This document shows, in pieces, positions 19,143-29,928 of a DNA stretch of 64,000 nt. The translations under genes were made by a program, and so were the position numbers. Under the pieces are notes generated by a model that saw only the letters and a program-made list of their open reading frames with translations, searched no databases and was not told where the DNA came from. The stretch is taken from contig NZ_CM001775.1 in the NCBI RefSeq assembly GCF_000332235.1, forward strand, positions 3,644,272 to 3,708,271, given 5' to 3'. Position 1 is the stretch's first letter. Each line of letters begins with the position of its first letter. The stretch is from Geminocystis herdmanii PCC 6308. Its GTDB lineage: Bacteria; Cyanobacteriota; Cyanobacteriia; Cyanobacteriales; Cyanobacteriaceae.

Positions 19143-19682
19143 TTTTGTGTTTAATTTAACGCCAATTTGACTAACATCCACAGCATAACCGCCGATGGTG
19201 AGATAGACTTTATTCGCATCCATACCTATAACACGGGTAAGTTTTCCTAGACGACTACGAAATAATCGCCCTAATTCATAGGCAGGTATCACACCCCATC
19301 CTGTTTCTTCTGCCACGATAATAATTTGACAGCTACTATTTTTTAAGCTCGATCGAAACTTATTTATTTCTTCTTGCCAGAGTAATTCATCTTTGTCTAA
19401 CCAATTAGCTACCCATGTACCCAGAGAATCGATTAAGATACATTTATCATCCTTTATTTGTGCGATCGAATCTCCTAAAAACAAAGGAATTTCAAGATTT
19501 TGCCAAATTTTTGGTCTTCTGGCTTGATGTGCTAATATTTTTTGTGTCCATTCTTCATCAGCCTCATTTTTCATCGCTGTAGCAATATAAATCACTGGTT
19601 TTTTACTTTGAATAGCTAGAGATTCTCCCCATTCACTTTTACCAGAATTTGCTCCTCCAGTAATTAAAATAACCTCCCTCAT
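19131..19682 (-). CDS. cobU: Adenosylcobinamide kinase / cobinamide-phosphate guanylyltransferase
   Basis: 183 residues, CobU length. The P-loop is GGANSGKSEWGESLA at residues 8-22; HQARRPKIWQNLE, ILIDSLGTWVANWL and VAEETGWGVIPAYELGRLFRSRLG are the family blocks. It acts in nucleotide-loop assembly of cobamides (pseudo-B12 in cyanobacteria). The ATG overlaps the DUF2288 stop by ATGA, and its GGGAGG-type region lies in that gene's end, so the two are co-translated. Confidence 0.93.
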   Translation of the reverse strand: MREVILITGGANSGKSEWGESLAIQSKKPVIYIATAMKNEADEEWTQKILAHQARRPKIWQNLEIPLFLGDSIAQIKDDKCILIDSLGTWVANWLDKDELLWQEEINKFRSSLKNSSCQIIIVAEETGWGVIPAYELGRLFRSRLGKLTRVIGMDANKVYLTIGGYAVDVSQIGVKLNTKNKG

Positions 19683-19972
19683 GAAGCTAAAGGGGAAATT
19701 AAGACAAAGGGTTTTACTATAATAGTATTAAACTTGTTTGTTTCATCTTGATTCCATAAACTTAATTGTTGTGCCGTTGGTTTCTGAATTAATTGCTCAC
19801 TTATCCACCGTTGCACTAATTCAGTTTTATCTTCGGCTATGGCGTACCCTACTTCAATTAAGTCTAAATTTCGATCGACTACGATAATAGCATCTCGTTG
19901 GGCATGGGGAATTAAATCTTTCCAATCCATCGGTGCTACTTGTTCTTGTAATTGAGCTTTTAAATCTGACAT
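19679..19972 (-). CDS. DUF2288 family protein
   Basis: 97 residues matching the cyanobacterial DUF2288 pattern (VAPMDWKDLIPHAQRDAIIVVD, LIEVGYAIAEDKTELVQRWISEQLI). The function is unknown. It is translationally coupled to cobU through a 4-bp overlap, so a link with cobamide metabolism is possible but unproven. Confidence 0.8.
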   Translation of the reverse strand: MSDLKAQLQEQVAPMDWKDLIPHAQRDAIIVVDRNLDLIEVGYAIAEDKTELVQRWISEQLIQKPTAQQLSLWNQDETNKFNTIIVKPFVLISPLAS

Positions 19973-20078
19973 GAAAAAATAATCATTGAAAATTCACTAT
20001 TCATTATCAAATGTTCATTGTTAATTGTCAACTCTTGTGCGCTACCTTGATCAAAAATTTTTTCGTATATTTTAATTC

Positions 20079-20735
20079 TCAATAACGAGCATAAATCTTC
20101 ATTAATTGTAAGCGCAAATCTAAGAAAATATCTCGACGAATATAAGGATAATCTCCTAACCACAGTTTATGACGAGGCAGATAAACATCGGTGATTTGTG
20201 CGATATTCATAAAATCAGGATCATTAGATAATAATAACCCTTCTACGGCTTGACCTCGATCGACTACTTTATGAATCCGTTGTCTGGGAGTAGTAATCGT
20301 TGCTCGAAATCCGCTTTTATCCCCTATCTCAATATTAAACAGTTTACGGCGATTTTCTACAATAATAGCCCTACCTAGTCGATCGATCGCCGATTCTTCC
20401 TTGACTAATTCTTCCGTCAAATAAACATCTAAAACTTTGCCACGCCAAAAACTAAGATAACGATAACGGCGAAATTTGCCATTGCGAACACTTGCCCAAT
20501 ATATCGGACTCCATAACCAATATAACCCCGCAATCATCCTAAATATTAAAGACACATTATCACCTGATCGACCAAAAAATGATCCCAAAAGCCAAAAAAA
20601 TAAAATTCCCACAAAGGAAATAAACAAATTCTTTAAAAGTGTCGCAAAATTTGCCCAATAATAACCATATTGACTTCCCGTTGCTATAGGCGGAATCAAG
20701 TCGTTAATAGCTTCTTGTTTTAGTGGAATTAACAT
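20079..20735 (-). CDS. Conserved cyanobacterial membrane protein
   Basis: 218 residues. A hydrophobic hairpin occupies about 30-85 (NLFISFVGILFFWLLGSFF; IFRMIAGLYWLWSPIYW). A soluble C-terminal part follows with a conserved look (YRYLSFWRGKVLDVYLTEE, DYPYIRRDIFLDLRLQLMKIYARY). Relatives are sometimes labelled phosphate ABC transporter permease, but I see no permease motif here. The function is unknown. Confidence 0.7.
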   Translation of the reverse strand: MLIPLKQEAINDLIPPIATGSQYGYYWANFATLLKNLFISFVGILFFWLLGSFFGRSGDNVSLIFRMIAGLYWLWSPIYWASVRNGKFRRYRYLSFWRGKVLDVYLTEELVKEESAIDRLGRAIIVENRRKLFNIEIGDKSGFRATITTPRQRIHKVVDRGQAVEGLLLSNDPDFMNIAQITDVYLPRHKLWLGDYPYIRRDIFLDLRLQLMKIYARY

Positions 20736-20784
20736 ATATTACTAGGGAGTAAGAACTTAACATTTTACCATTAATTCTATTATT

Positions 20785-20897
20785 TACAGGCGAGACAAAA
20801 ACAGATGTCGTGAGAGAGTTTATTCCTTCTCTTAAATATCCTGAAAACCAATGGGGATGAATTACCGACTACGACTCTAAAGAGGGATGAGGTATTC
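20785..20897 (+). mobile_element. Possible remnant of an IS200/IS605-type right end
   Basis: An open stretch without a start reads TGETKTDVVREFIPSLKYPE followed by NQWG and TGA at 20858-20860. It is followed at once by an imperfect hairpin whose outer arms are GAAT(t)ACC (20859) and GGTATTC (20891-20897), with CTCTaaAGAG inside. A TnpB-like tail followed by a subterminal hairpin is the expected right end of IS200/IS605 elements. This is inference from layout; I do not see the zinc-finger or nuclease part. Confidence 0.35.
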
Positions 20898-20962
20898 TTA
20901 CGCCCATTTTGATAAGATAAGAAACATTATCCATTATTTCCTGAGCAATTATTATTTTTACG

Positions 20963-21460
20963 ATGAATTATTTAATCGCAGTTTTGTCCGATCGAATTCA
21001 AGCAGAAGAAGCCTATACTATTTTAGAAAAAGGAGGAATCTCTCTTAATAAATTATCCATTGTGGGAAAAGGTTATAAAAACATTTCTGATTTTAGTTTT
21101 CTCGATCGAAGTGGACAAGGACGCAAAAATGCTATAAGAATGGCTTATTGGTTAATTCCCTTCGGTTTTTTCGGCGGTTTTACTTTTGATGCCATTACTA
21201 CCATTGACACTTTTGGGTGGGCAGGTGTCCCATTCAATCATATCATAGGGGGTATTTTGGGGGCGATCGGCGGAGCAATGGGCAGTTTTTTTGTGGGGGG
21301 TAGTGGCTTTTTAGAAAATAGTGGCGACACGATTCCTTTTCTTAATCGTGTTAAAGCAGGAAAATATCTCCTGATTATTCAAGGGGATGAATCTATGGTG
21401 AATAAAGGTAAAACCATGTTACGAGGTTTTAAGTTTGAAAGTATGGAAACCTACCAATAA
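20963..21460 (+). CDS. Hypothetical glycine-rich membrane protein
   Basis: 165 residues. The N-terminal ~45 residues form a ferredoxin-like beta-alpha unit (YLIAVLSDRIQAEEAYTILEKGG). A glycine-rich double hydrophobic segment follows (about 70-125: LIPFGFFGGFTF; IIGGILGAIGGAMGSFFVGG) and a soluble tail. This resembles the general-stress-protein-17M-like layout found in cyanobacteria. The function is unknown. Confidence 0.65.
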   Translation: MNYLIAVLSDRIQAEEAYTILEKGGISLNKLSIVGKGYKNISDFSFLDRSGQGRKNAIRMAYWLIPFGFFGGFTFDAITTIDTFGWAGVPFNHIIGGILGAIGGAMGSFFVGGSGFLENSGDTIPFLNRVKAGKYLLIIQGDESMVNKGKTMLRGFKFESMETYQ

Positions 21461-21461
21461 A

Positions 21462-21496
21462 AATTAAGAATTAAGAATTAAGAATTAAGAATTAAT
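21462..21496. repeat. STRR heptamer tract (AATTAAG)n
   Basis: About four copies of AATTAAG begin a few bases after the stop codon of the preceding gene. The rest of the gap to 21746 is AT-rich and shows no convincing gene. Confidence 0.8.
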
Positions 21497-21746
21497 ATTC
21501 TTCTGAAGGTCATAATTTGATGTTATAAAAAATTATTCCCTATTGCCCATTCCTTACTCTAATCGATCGAGATGATAAAGCAATCCTCAAGGGAGATGAA
21601 TATTCAAGAAATGAATATTAAAAAATCTAAAGATATTGTTACAATAGTTAACAAACTGATGGTTGAGAAAGAATAATTATTTATGATTTTCAATCATTAT
21701 GTTTATATACATTGTTAAAAATCAATAGATAATATTAAGTAAATTC

Positions 21747-23777
21747 ATGACTCAAACCATTACACCCACAGAAATTAGTGAAAATGCCGAGAATATTATC
21801 AACGTTCACTCTCAACCAGTGGTAATACCGAAAAAACATCAAGAAGATATTGGGCCAATTAGTGATATGTCTCCTGATAGTTGGCGTTATCATCCTGATC
21901 TGATCATAGAGTATTATAACAAACGATCGATCCAAGTTTTTAATCGACTGTTGAATATTATTTTTCCCGTGTTGGGGTTAATATTTGATAATTGGTGGGA
22001 TTCTCTGTGGGGTAATTCGGCAAAAAATGAGTCAAAAAGAGCGGTTAAACTGAAAAAAGTATTAACGAAGTTGGGACCAGCTTACATTAAAATCGGTCAG
22101 GCTTTGTCCACTCGCCCTGATTTAGTATCCCCTGCCTATCTCGAAGAATTAACCACATTACAAGATCAATTACCGCCTTTTCCTAACGACATCGCCTATC
22201 AATTTATTACGGAAGAATTAGGGGCAACTCCCGATCAAGTTTACGCTGAAATTTCGGAAAATCCCATTGCGGCGGCTTCTTTAGGACAAGTGTATCGGGG
22301 GCGACTCAAAACAGGAGAAGAAGTCGCTATTAAAGTTCAACGCCCTGATTTAGTGAGACGCATCACCCTTGATATTTATATTATGCGATCGATCTCTGGT
22401 TGGGTTAAGCAAAATGTCAAACGTGTTCGATCGGACTTAGTCGCCATTACCGATGAATTAGCAGAGCGCATTTTTGAAGAAATGAACTACCTTCAAGAAG
22501 GCAAAAACGCAGCTAAATTTAAAGAATTGTATGGGCATATCGAGGAAATTTATGTGCCAAAAATCTATTGGGAATACACTGGCAGAAGGGTGTTAACCAT
22601 GGAATGGATTAACGGCACAAAATTAACGGAAATTGAGGAAATTCAAGCCCAAGGCATCGAAGCTACTCACTTAGTAGAAGTGGGAGTGCAATGTTCTTTA
22701 CGACAATTACTAGAACATGGGTTCTTCCATGCTGATCCCCATCCGGGTAACTTATTAGCAATGCCAGACGGGCGATTAGCTTATCTCGATTTTGGCATGA
22801 TGAGTACGATTTTACCCTATCAACGCTATGGATTAATTGAAGCCATCGTTCACCTCGTAAATCGTGATTTTGAGGCTTTAGCTCAAGATTATGTCAAATT
22901 AGACTTTTTAACTCCCGATACTGACTTAAAACCAATTATACCAGCCTTAACAAACGTTTTTAATAATGCCTTGGGAGCTAGTGTAGCTGAGTTGAACTTT
23001 AAAAAAATCACTGATGAAATGTCGGCGATGATGTATGAGTTTCCCTTTCGAGTACCTGCTTATTATGCTTTAATTATTCGATCGATGGTGACATTAGAAG
23101 GTATTGCCATTAATATTGATCCGAATTTCAAAGTATTAAGTAAAGCCTATCCCTATGTTGCCAAAAGATTGTTAACAGATCAATCCCAAGAATTGCGTAA
23201 TTCTCTCAAGGATTTGTTATTTAAAGATGGTAGTTTCCGTTGGAATCGCTTAGAAAACTTATTAAGAAATGCGAAAGATTCTCCTGATTATGATTTCGAT
23301 CGAGTTATAAATCAAGGAGTCGATTATTTATTTTCTGAAAGAGGAGAATTTATCAGAGATAGATTAGCAAATGAAATCATCAATTCTTTGGATCATTTTG
23401 GTCAAAAAACATGGTTAAATATTTCTACTGCCGTTAGACAAACTTTAGGCTTAGAAACCCTTAATTCCACTGTTAATAATAATGGCAATGGTAAAGGTGT
23501 AATCAATGAAGAATCGATCGAACATTTAACCAACATTCTGCAAATTTTACAGGAAACAGACGGTTATGATCCTTTTAAATTAATTCCCATTATCACCAAT
23601 ATTTTACAAAACAGTGAAACCCAAAAATTAGGACAAAAAATAGCAGGAGGATTAGCCCAAAAAGCTACTGCTAGAATGATTCGCAGTATTTTATTAGACT
23701 CAAATAATCAGAATGGTAACAGTAACAATGGCTATAAATCTAATCCTAAATTATCTTTACCATCTGCCGTAAAATAA
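21747..23777 (+). CDS. ABC1/UbiB-family atypical kinase
   Basis: 676 residues. The ABC1 kinase core is intact: KxGQ motif in GPAYIKIGQALSTRPDL, AAASLGQVYRG (ATP loop), VAIKVQRP lysine, EMNYLQEGKNAAKF, the catalytic FHADPHPGNLLA and YLDFGMMS. A long C-terminal extension ends in an Asn/Gly-rich tail. Cyanobacterial members influence prenyl-lipid (plastoquinone, tocopherol) metabolism. The substrate is not shown by the sequence. Confidence 0.9.
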   Translation: MTQTITPTEISENAENIINVHSQPVVIPKKHQEDIGPISDMSPDSWRYHPDLIIEYYNKRSIQVFNRLLNIIFPVLGLIFDNWWDSLWGNSAKNESKRAVKLKKVLTKLGPAYIKIGQALSTRPDLVSPAYLEELTTLQDQLPPFPNDIAYQFITEELGATPDQVYAEISENPIAAASLGQVYRGRLKTGEEVAIKVQRPDLVRRITLDIYIMRSISGWVKQNVKRVRSDLVAITDELAERIFEEMNYLQEGKNAAKFKELYGHIEEIYVPKIYWEYTGRRVLTMEWINGTKLTEIEEIQAQGIEATHLVEVGVQCSLRQLLEHGFFHADPHPGNLLAMPDGRLAYLDFGMMSTILPYQRYGLIEAIVHLVNRDFEALAQDYVKLDFLTPDTDLKPIIPALTNVFNNALGASVAELNFKKITDEMSAMMYEFPFRVPAYYALIIRSMVTLEGIAINIDPNFKVLSKAYPYVAKRLLTDQSQELRNSLKDLLFKDGSFRWNRLENLLRNAKDSPDYDFDRVINQGVDYLFSERGEFIRDRLANEIINSLDHFGQKTWLNISTAVRQTLGLETLNSTVNNNGNGKGVINEESIEHLTNILQILQETDGYDPFKLIPIITNILQNSETQKLGQKIAGGLAQKATARMIRSILLDSNNQNGNSNNGYKSNPKLSLPSAVK

Positions 23778-23848
23778 TTAACAATTAACAATTAATAATT
23801 AACACCGATAACAAAAAAGACTGTCCGAAGCGAGGTACGAAGCAATCT
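23778..23848. repeat. STRR (AATTAAC)n and GTCCGAAGCGAGG phrase
   Basis: Three copies of AATTAAC start at the stop codon of the ABC1 kinase gene, followed by CTGTCCGAAGCGAGGTACGA, a near copy of the phrase at 8864. Confidence 0.7.
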
Positions 23849-23932
23849 TAACAGCCTTAATTTTTGTTGTAAATCAAGTAGATAAGTACTATATTTTGTA
23901 TCTTATCTGTCTGATTGCTTTCATGGAAAAAT

Positions 23933-24430
23933 TTATGATTCACGGATGGTAACATTAATTTGTTTCATTAAAGTAGCCATTTCGATCGCATTCATGGCAT
24001 AACCCCAACCGTGATTACTTTTAATTCCCGCTCTTTCTAAGGCTTGTTGCATGGTATCTGTAGTTAAAATACCAAATACGATGGGAACTCCCGTTTGTAA
24101 TCCTACCGAAGCAATACCTTTAGCCGCTTCATTGCAAACATAGTCAAAATGAGGAGTATCACCCTTAATGACAGCACCTAAACAGATAATGGCATCATAA
24201 CACCCCGTTAAAGCCAATTTTCGAGCAACTAAAGGCACTTCAAAACTACCCGGTACCCACGCATAATCAACTTGACTACCTTCTGGGTTAATATCGATAC
24301 CGTGTCTTTTTAAACAATCCTGACAACCCGCTAAAAGTTTATTGGTGATTAAATCATTGAAACGCCCAATCACTAAAGCAAAACGAAGACTTGATATATC
24401 TTGATTAAAATTTCCTTCAAAAACTGCCAT
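23933..24430 (-). CDS. ribH: 6,7-dimethyl-8-ribityllumazine synthase
   Basis: 165 residues from the ATG at 24430 ([11 protein letters not shown]). A longer frame from 24472 has a TTG start and an uncharacteristic N-terminus. Conserved blocks are [47 protein letters not shown] (catalytic His region) and [22 protein letters not shown]. It makes lumazine in riboflavin synthesis as an icosahedral assembly. Like Synechocystis, it follows psbZ on the same strand. Confidence 0.95.
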   Translation of the reverse strand: MAVFEGNFNQDISSLRFALVIGRFNDLITNKLLAGCQDCLKRHGIDINPEGSQVDYAWVPGSFEVPLVARKLALTGCYDAIICLGAVIKGDTPHFDYVCNEAAKGIASVGLQTGVPIVFGILTTDTMQQALERAGIKSNHGWGYAMNAIEMATLMKQINVTIRES

Positions 24431-24555
24431 GTATTCTAATAAATATTTTATTTCTAATAATGTGGTGAGCAAAAATACTGATAATCTTTTTTGAACTTTT
24501 GCCCACCTCGATAAATCTCAAAATTGAGTATTAATATTTGTTAACAAAAAGTTTT

Positions 24556-24744
24556 TTAAACTACTAAAAAGTTTAAGACGGCTACTGCTACCACTAAAAT
24601 AAGCCATAATCCAGAACCTAAATACAGTAAAGACTTAGACTGTTCCCAATTTTGGGGTGACGCATAGGCAACGGGTACATATACGATCATCACAAAAGAG
24701 AAAAAGACTAAAGCGGTTAACAGTAATTGGAATAATATTGACAT
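24556..24744 (-). CDS. psbZ: Photosystem II protein PsbZ (Ycf9)
   Basis: 62 residues, exact PsbZ length. Two transmembrane helices ([48 protein letters not shown]) are joined by [10 protein letters not shown]. It sits at the PSII core-antenna edge near CP43. ribH lies downstream on the same strand. Confidence 0.95.
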   Translation of the reverse strand: MSILFQLLLTALVFFSFVMIVYVPVAYASPQNWEQSKSLLYLGSGLWLILVVAVAVLNFLVV

Positions 24745-24993
24745 TTTCTGTAATCTCCCAAAAATATATTATTTTATTAAGTGAACTTTCTTTGATTAGT
24801 TTATGCTAATTTGTACCTTTGTGATTAATTAAATTAACTGATCAGATAACTTTCGATTTTACGACAATAAAAATGTATATAAAATGTCATAACAATAACC
24901 TTCATCCTATCTCCATACTTACACTAATCAAATAGTTATAGTATTAATTGGAAGATAATCGATCGAACTTTTAATAATAAAATTTAGTAAATT
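24745..24993. other. Divergent promoter region of psbZ and an SDR gene
   Basis: 249 bp of very AT-rich DNA between divergent psbZ and the epimerase-like gene. I see no open frame and no repeat other than a single CGATCG core near 24960. Confidence 0.4.
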
Positions 24994-25959
24994 ATGACGG
25001 CAATTTTAATCACCGGTGCAACAGGATTTGTAGGACAAGTTCTTTGTCAACATTTAATAAAAAATAATGATCAGGTGTATGCTACTATTAGAAATATTAA
25101 TAGTCGTGAAAAATTGCCTAGAGAAATTAATACTATTCCTATTAATTCTATTACAGAATCTTTACCCTCTGAATCACTGGAAAAAATAGAAGTGATGATA
25201 TATTTAGCGGCAAGAGTGCATCAAATGAACGATCGATCTCCATCAGCCATTGAAGCCTATCGGGAAATTAATACCTATGCCCCTATATCTTTAGCTAAAG
25301 ATGCTATTAAAAATGGAGTAAAACGGTTTATTTATCTTAGTTCCATAAAAGTAAATGGAGAAGGCACTGTTAATACACCCTATAAAGAAGATGATATAGT
25401 AAATCCTATGGATCCTTATGGACAAAGTAAATGGGAAGCCGAACAAGAATTATTCAAACTAGCTCAAGAGACAGATTTAGAAGTTGTTATTATTCGTCCT
25501 CCCCTTATTTATGGTGCGCAAGTTAAAGCTAATTTTTTACAATTAATGAAAATTATTGATAAAGGTTTACCCCTTCCCCTTGGTGCAATTAATAACTCTC
25601 GTAGTCTTGTTTATGTTGGTAACTTAATTGATGCCATCCTCACCTCCATTCATCACCCCAACGCCAAAAATCAAACCTTTATTGTCAGTGACGGAGAAGA
25701 CTTATCAACTCCCGAATTAATTAGACGCATCGGCAAAGCGATGGATAAATCACCCTTACTATTGCCCTTTCCTCCCAATCTCTTAAAATTAGGAACAAAA
25801 TTACTAGGAAAAGGAGATGTGGGCGATCGACTTTTAGGCTCATTACAAGTTGATAGTAGTAAAATCAGAAAAACGTTAAATTGGACTCCTCCTTATACCC
25901 TCGATGAAGGTTTAAAAGTAACAGCCGATTGGTTTAAAAACTCCAGAAAAGATATTTAA
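24994..25959 (+). CDS. NAD(P)-dependent sugar epimerase/dehydratase (extended SDR)
   Basis: 321 residues. The Rossmann motif is TGATGFVGQVLCQHL. The catalytic serine is in FIYLSSIKVNGEG, and the YxxxK motif is in DPYGQSKWEAEQE, with Tyr and Lys present. The motif IIRPPLIYGAQVKANF fits UDP-glucose-4-epimerase-like enzymes for surface polysaccharide. The precise sugar cannot be told. Confidence 0.8.
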   Translation: MTAILITGATGFVGQVLCQHLIKNNDQVYATIRNINSREKLPREINTIPINSITESLPSESLEKIEVMIYLAARVHQMNDRSPSAIEAYREINTYAPISLAKDAIKNGVKRFIYLSSIKVNGEGTVNTPYKEDDIVNPMDPYGQSKWEAEQELFKLAQETDLEVVIIRPPLIYGAQVKANFLQLMKIIDKGLPLPLGAINNSRSLVYVGNLIDAILTSIHHPNAKNQTFIVSDGEDLSTPELIRRIGKAMDKSPLLLPFPPNLLKLGTKLLGKGDVGDRLLGSLQVDSSKIRKTLNWTPPYTLDEGLKVTADWFKNSRKDI

Positions 25960-26039
25960 CCTATTTGTCTTCCCCCTCTCCCCCTCCTCCACCTGTCACC
26001 CCCATGTACCCACAGTGTTTCAAGGTACTGATAACCGTA

Positions 26040-26066
26040 TTAGCACTCAGTCCCTAAGAGTGCTAA
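26040..26066 (+). promoter_or_regulatory. CIRCE operator (HrcA binding site)
   Basis: A perfect CIRCE inverted repeat, TTAGCACTC-N9-GAGTGCTAA, 40 bp before the groEL start codon. It predicts heat-shock control by the repressor HrcA. Confidence 0.95.
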
Positions 26067-26094
26067 ATTTATATATGGTGAATCAATATATTAA

Positions 26095-27780
<1,686 letters not shown>

Positions 27781-27793
27781 TCCATATTTGTAG

Positions 27794-27817
27794 GGTGGGC
27801 ATTGCCCACCTTTTTTA
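27794..27817 (+). terminator. Rho-independent terminator of groEL
   Basis: GGTGGGC-ATT-GCCCACC forms a 7-bp GC-rich stem with a 3-nt loop, followed by TTTTTTATTTT. The hairpin belongs to the dispersed GTAGGGTGGGCAATGCCCACC family (other copies at 34551 and 56555). Confidence 0.9.
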
Positions 27818-27845
27818 TTTTCGGATGCAACCTCAGTCTTGACAG

Positions 27846-29296
27846 ATTTACGTCCCCTTACGGGGTAAAGATAGAGTTTAACCCCAAAAAGGATCAAAGA
27901 GCATTTATACTCATTACCTACAGAGAGTTTCCGTCCCCTTACGGGGTAATGGTGGAGTTTAACATGAAGAGGATTCTTGCTATGTCTTCTATGGTGACAA
28001 GTTTCCGTCCCCTTACGGGGTAATGGTGGAGTTTAACCTATGACCAATTAGCACAAGAATCCCTAATCCCTACTGCAAGGTTTCCGTCCCCTTACGGGGT
28101 AATGGTGGAGTTTAACGGAGCTAAGTGCAGAGTTTGGGTTAACACCTTCTCGAGTTTCCGTCCCCTTACGGGGTAATGGTGGAGTTTAACGAATCATTCT
28201 ATTTCGCTCTTGCCCTTGAAGAAAATGTTTCCGTCCCCTTACGGGGTAATGGTGGAGTTTAACATGGCTTATCGCTATTTTCGGGGCTTCTTTCCAAACA
28301 ATGGTTTCCGTCCCCTTACGGGGTAATGGTGGAGTTTAACACGAATAAGATAGCCGTTAATCCGTTGCCCTAAAAGTTTCCGTCCCCTTACGGGGTAATG
28401 GTGGAGTTTAACTGGTTCTGCTTTAGTGGTGGGCGATCGCTGGTGGAAGGTTTCCGTCCCCTTACGGGGTAATGGTGGAGTTTAACTATGAAAAAGACCC
28501 AGATCATATGGCTTATACAATCGGGATGTTACGTTTCCGTCCCCTTACGGGGTAATGGTGGAGTTTAACTTTGAAAAGGTTAAAACAATTAAGGGCATAA
28601 ACAAAGAAGAAACACGTTTCCGTCCCCTTACGGGGTAATGGTGGAGTTTAACATAAGAGTAGTTTATTAAAAAAGAACAATGATTGATTTAAGTTTCCGT
28701 CCCCTTACGGGGTAATGGTGGAGTTTAACCATTTTTTACCTTCCTGATCATTTTCAATAAACCCTTAAGTTTCCGTCCCCTTACGGGGTAATGGTGGAGT
28801 TTAACAACCAACCGATCCAACAACGTTGGTATGGGGGGCGTTTCCGTCCCCTTACGGGGTAATGGTGGAGTTTAACACCATCATCCCGTGGCAGGTGTCG
28901 AGCTGGTCGCACGTCTTCAGTTTCCGTCCCCTTACGGGGTAATGGTGGAGTTTAACCCGGGCAGGACGTCGGCATGACGAACTCCCGCACCGCTGCCTCG
29001 TCGCGCAGGTTTCCGTCCCCTTACGGGGTAATGGTGGAGTTTAACCCGGCTTCGACGGCGAGTGGCTGGTGGTCGCCAACCCCGACGTCGTCTGGTCACC
29101 CGGGTTTCCGTCCCCTTACGGGGTAATGGTGGAGTTTAACCCAAAAAGCATCCCTCGCACCAGAGATAACTAGAGGTTGGGCAAGGTTTCCGTCCCCTTA
29201 CGGGGTAATGGTGGAGTTTAACCCCGTCGAGCGGGCCGTGGTCGCCAACGCGGAGGTGCGTTTCCGTCCCCTTACGGGGTAATGGTGGAGTTTAAC
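27846..29296 (-). CRISPR. CRISPR array 1: 19 repeats of 37 nt, 18 spacers
   Basis: The repeat on the plus strand begins GTTTCCGTCCCCTTACGGGG and ends TAATGGTGGAGTTTAAC; CCCC-TTAC-GGGG forms the stem. Spacers are 34-58 nt. The array is read on the minus strand: the repeat then ends in GGACGGAAAC, a type III-like 5' tag, and the leader shared with array 2 lies at the right. The repeat at the left end (27846) is degenerate and carries the TAAAGAT variant. Spacers 14-16 and 18, close to the leader, are strongly GC-rich; the older ones are AT-rich. Confidence 0.97.
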
Positions 29297-29552
29297 CCTA
29301 CCCTTGGAAACCGTTGCCCTACCTTGCTTGTACAAGATGTCTGCGAGAAACTACAGTTTTACACTTTACATTTCTTAACATTATTAAGTTGTCAAGGTAA
29401 AGAAGCTCTTTTAAGGACAAAAACTGAGGTTAACTCAAATATCAGAGTGAATCTGCACAAAAAAATTAACTTATCTCGTTGTTTATCTTTTAAACTCTCT
29501 GTTACTATTATTTGCTAACTGCGACAGATTGACAAGTAAACTTTACATTTCT
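29297..29552 (-). promoter_or_regulatory. CRISPR leader 1
   Basis: 256 bp between the newest repeat of array 1 and the cas2 stop codon. It is nearly identical to 42702-42957 beside array 2, with only scattered substitutions (for example GAGGTTAAC versus GACGTTAAC, and ATTGACAAGTAAAC versus ATTGACAAGTTAAC). It should hold the array promoter and integration signals. An open frame across it has no coding character. Confidence 0.85.
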
Positions 29553-29843
29553 TTACAAAATAAGATAGTCGGGAGATTCATAGGGAGGGTTGTCTTTGAC
29601 TCCATAAATTTTTGTTTTTTGCTTTGCTGAGGCATCGAGGGGATAAATCCGCAGACTATCCTCCTGTAAATTCAACACTTTTAGCCATCGGGTAGATAGG
29701 AGATGTTCTAATTTTTTTGTATCTAAAGGGCATTCAAACACGGAATATTGCACTCTTTCGCAGTGTTGCTCTAATAATTTCGCCAGTTGAGTACGTCTTT
29801 TGTCGTCTCGTACGTCATAACAAATTAGCCAAAGTTTAATCAT
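29553..29843 (-). CDS. cas2: CRISPR-associated endonuclease Cas2
   Basis: 96 residues of ferredoxin fold. WLICYDVRDDKRRTQLAKLL includes the conserved early Asp, and RVQYSVFECPLDTKKLEHL follows. Cas2 dimerises with Cas1 dimers in the spacer-integration complex. It lies downstream of cas1 on the same strand. A hairpin repeat separates the two genes. A decayed copy of its 3' end is found at 42958-43052. Confidence 0.95.
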   Translation of the reverse strand: MIKLWLICYDVRDDKRRTQLAKLLEQHCERVQYSVFECPLDTKKLEHLLSTRWLKVLNLQEDSLRIYPLDASAKQKTKIYGVKDNPPYESPDYLIL

Positions 29844-29880
29844 GAGATATTTTTTGTTAAAAGCCCCTAATTCTGATTAG

Positions 29881-29905
29881 AAGGGCTAAAGCCCTCACTA
29901 CAAGC
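29881..29905. repeat. AAGGGCTAAAGCCCTCACTAC hairpin repeat
   Basis: A member of the dispersed family with a GGGCTaaAGCCC stem and a CACTACAAGC tail, between cas1 and cas2. A near copy is at 31353-31379. Confidence 0.7.
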
Positions 29906-29928
29906 CTATATTAATATTTTATGAGGGT

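Noticed and set aside
21596-21676. 26-codon frame after GGGAG upstream of the ABC1 kinase gene
   Set aside because: The ribosome site touches the ATG and the peptide is lysine-rich random sequence; not convincing.
27846-29296. Transcription of the arrays on the plus strand
   Set aside because: The duplicated leader is on the right of both arrays, and only the minus strand gives the GACGGAAAC 5'-tag end.
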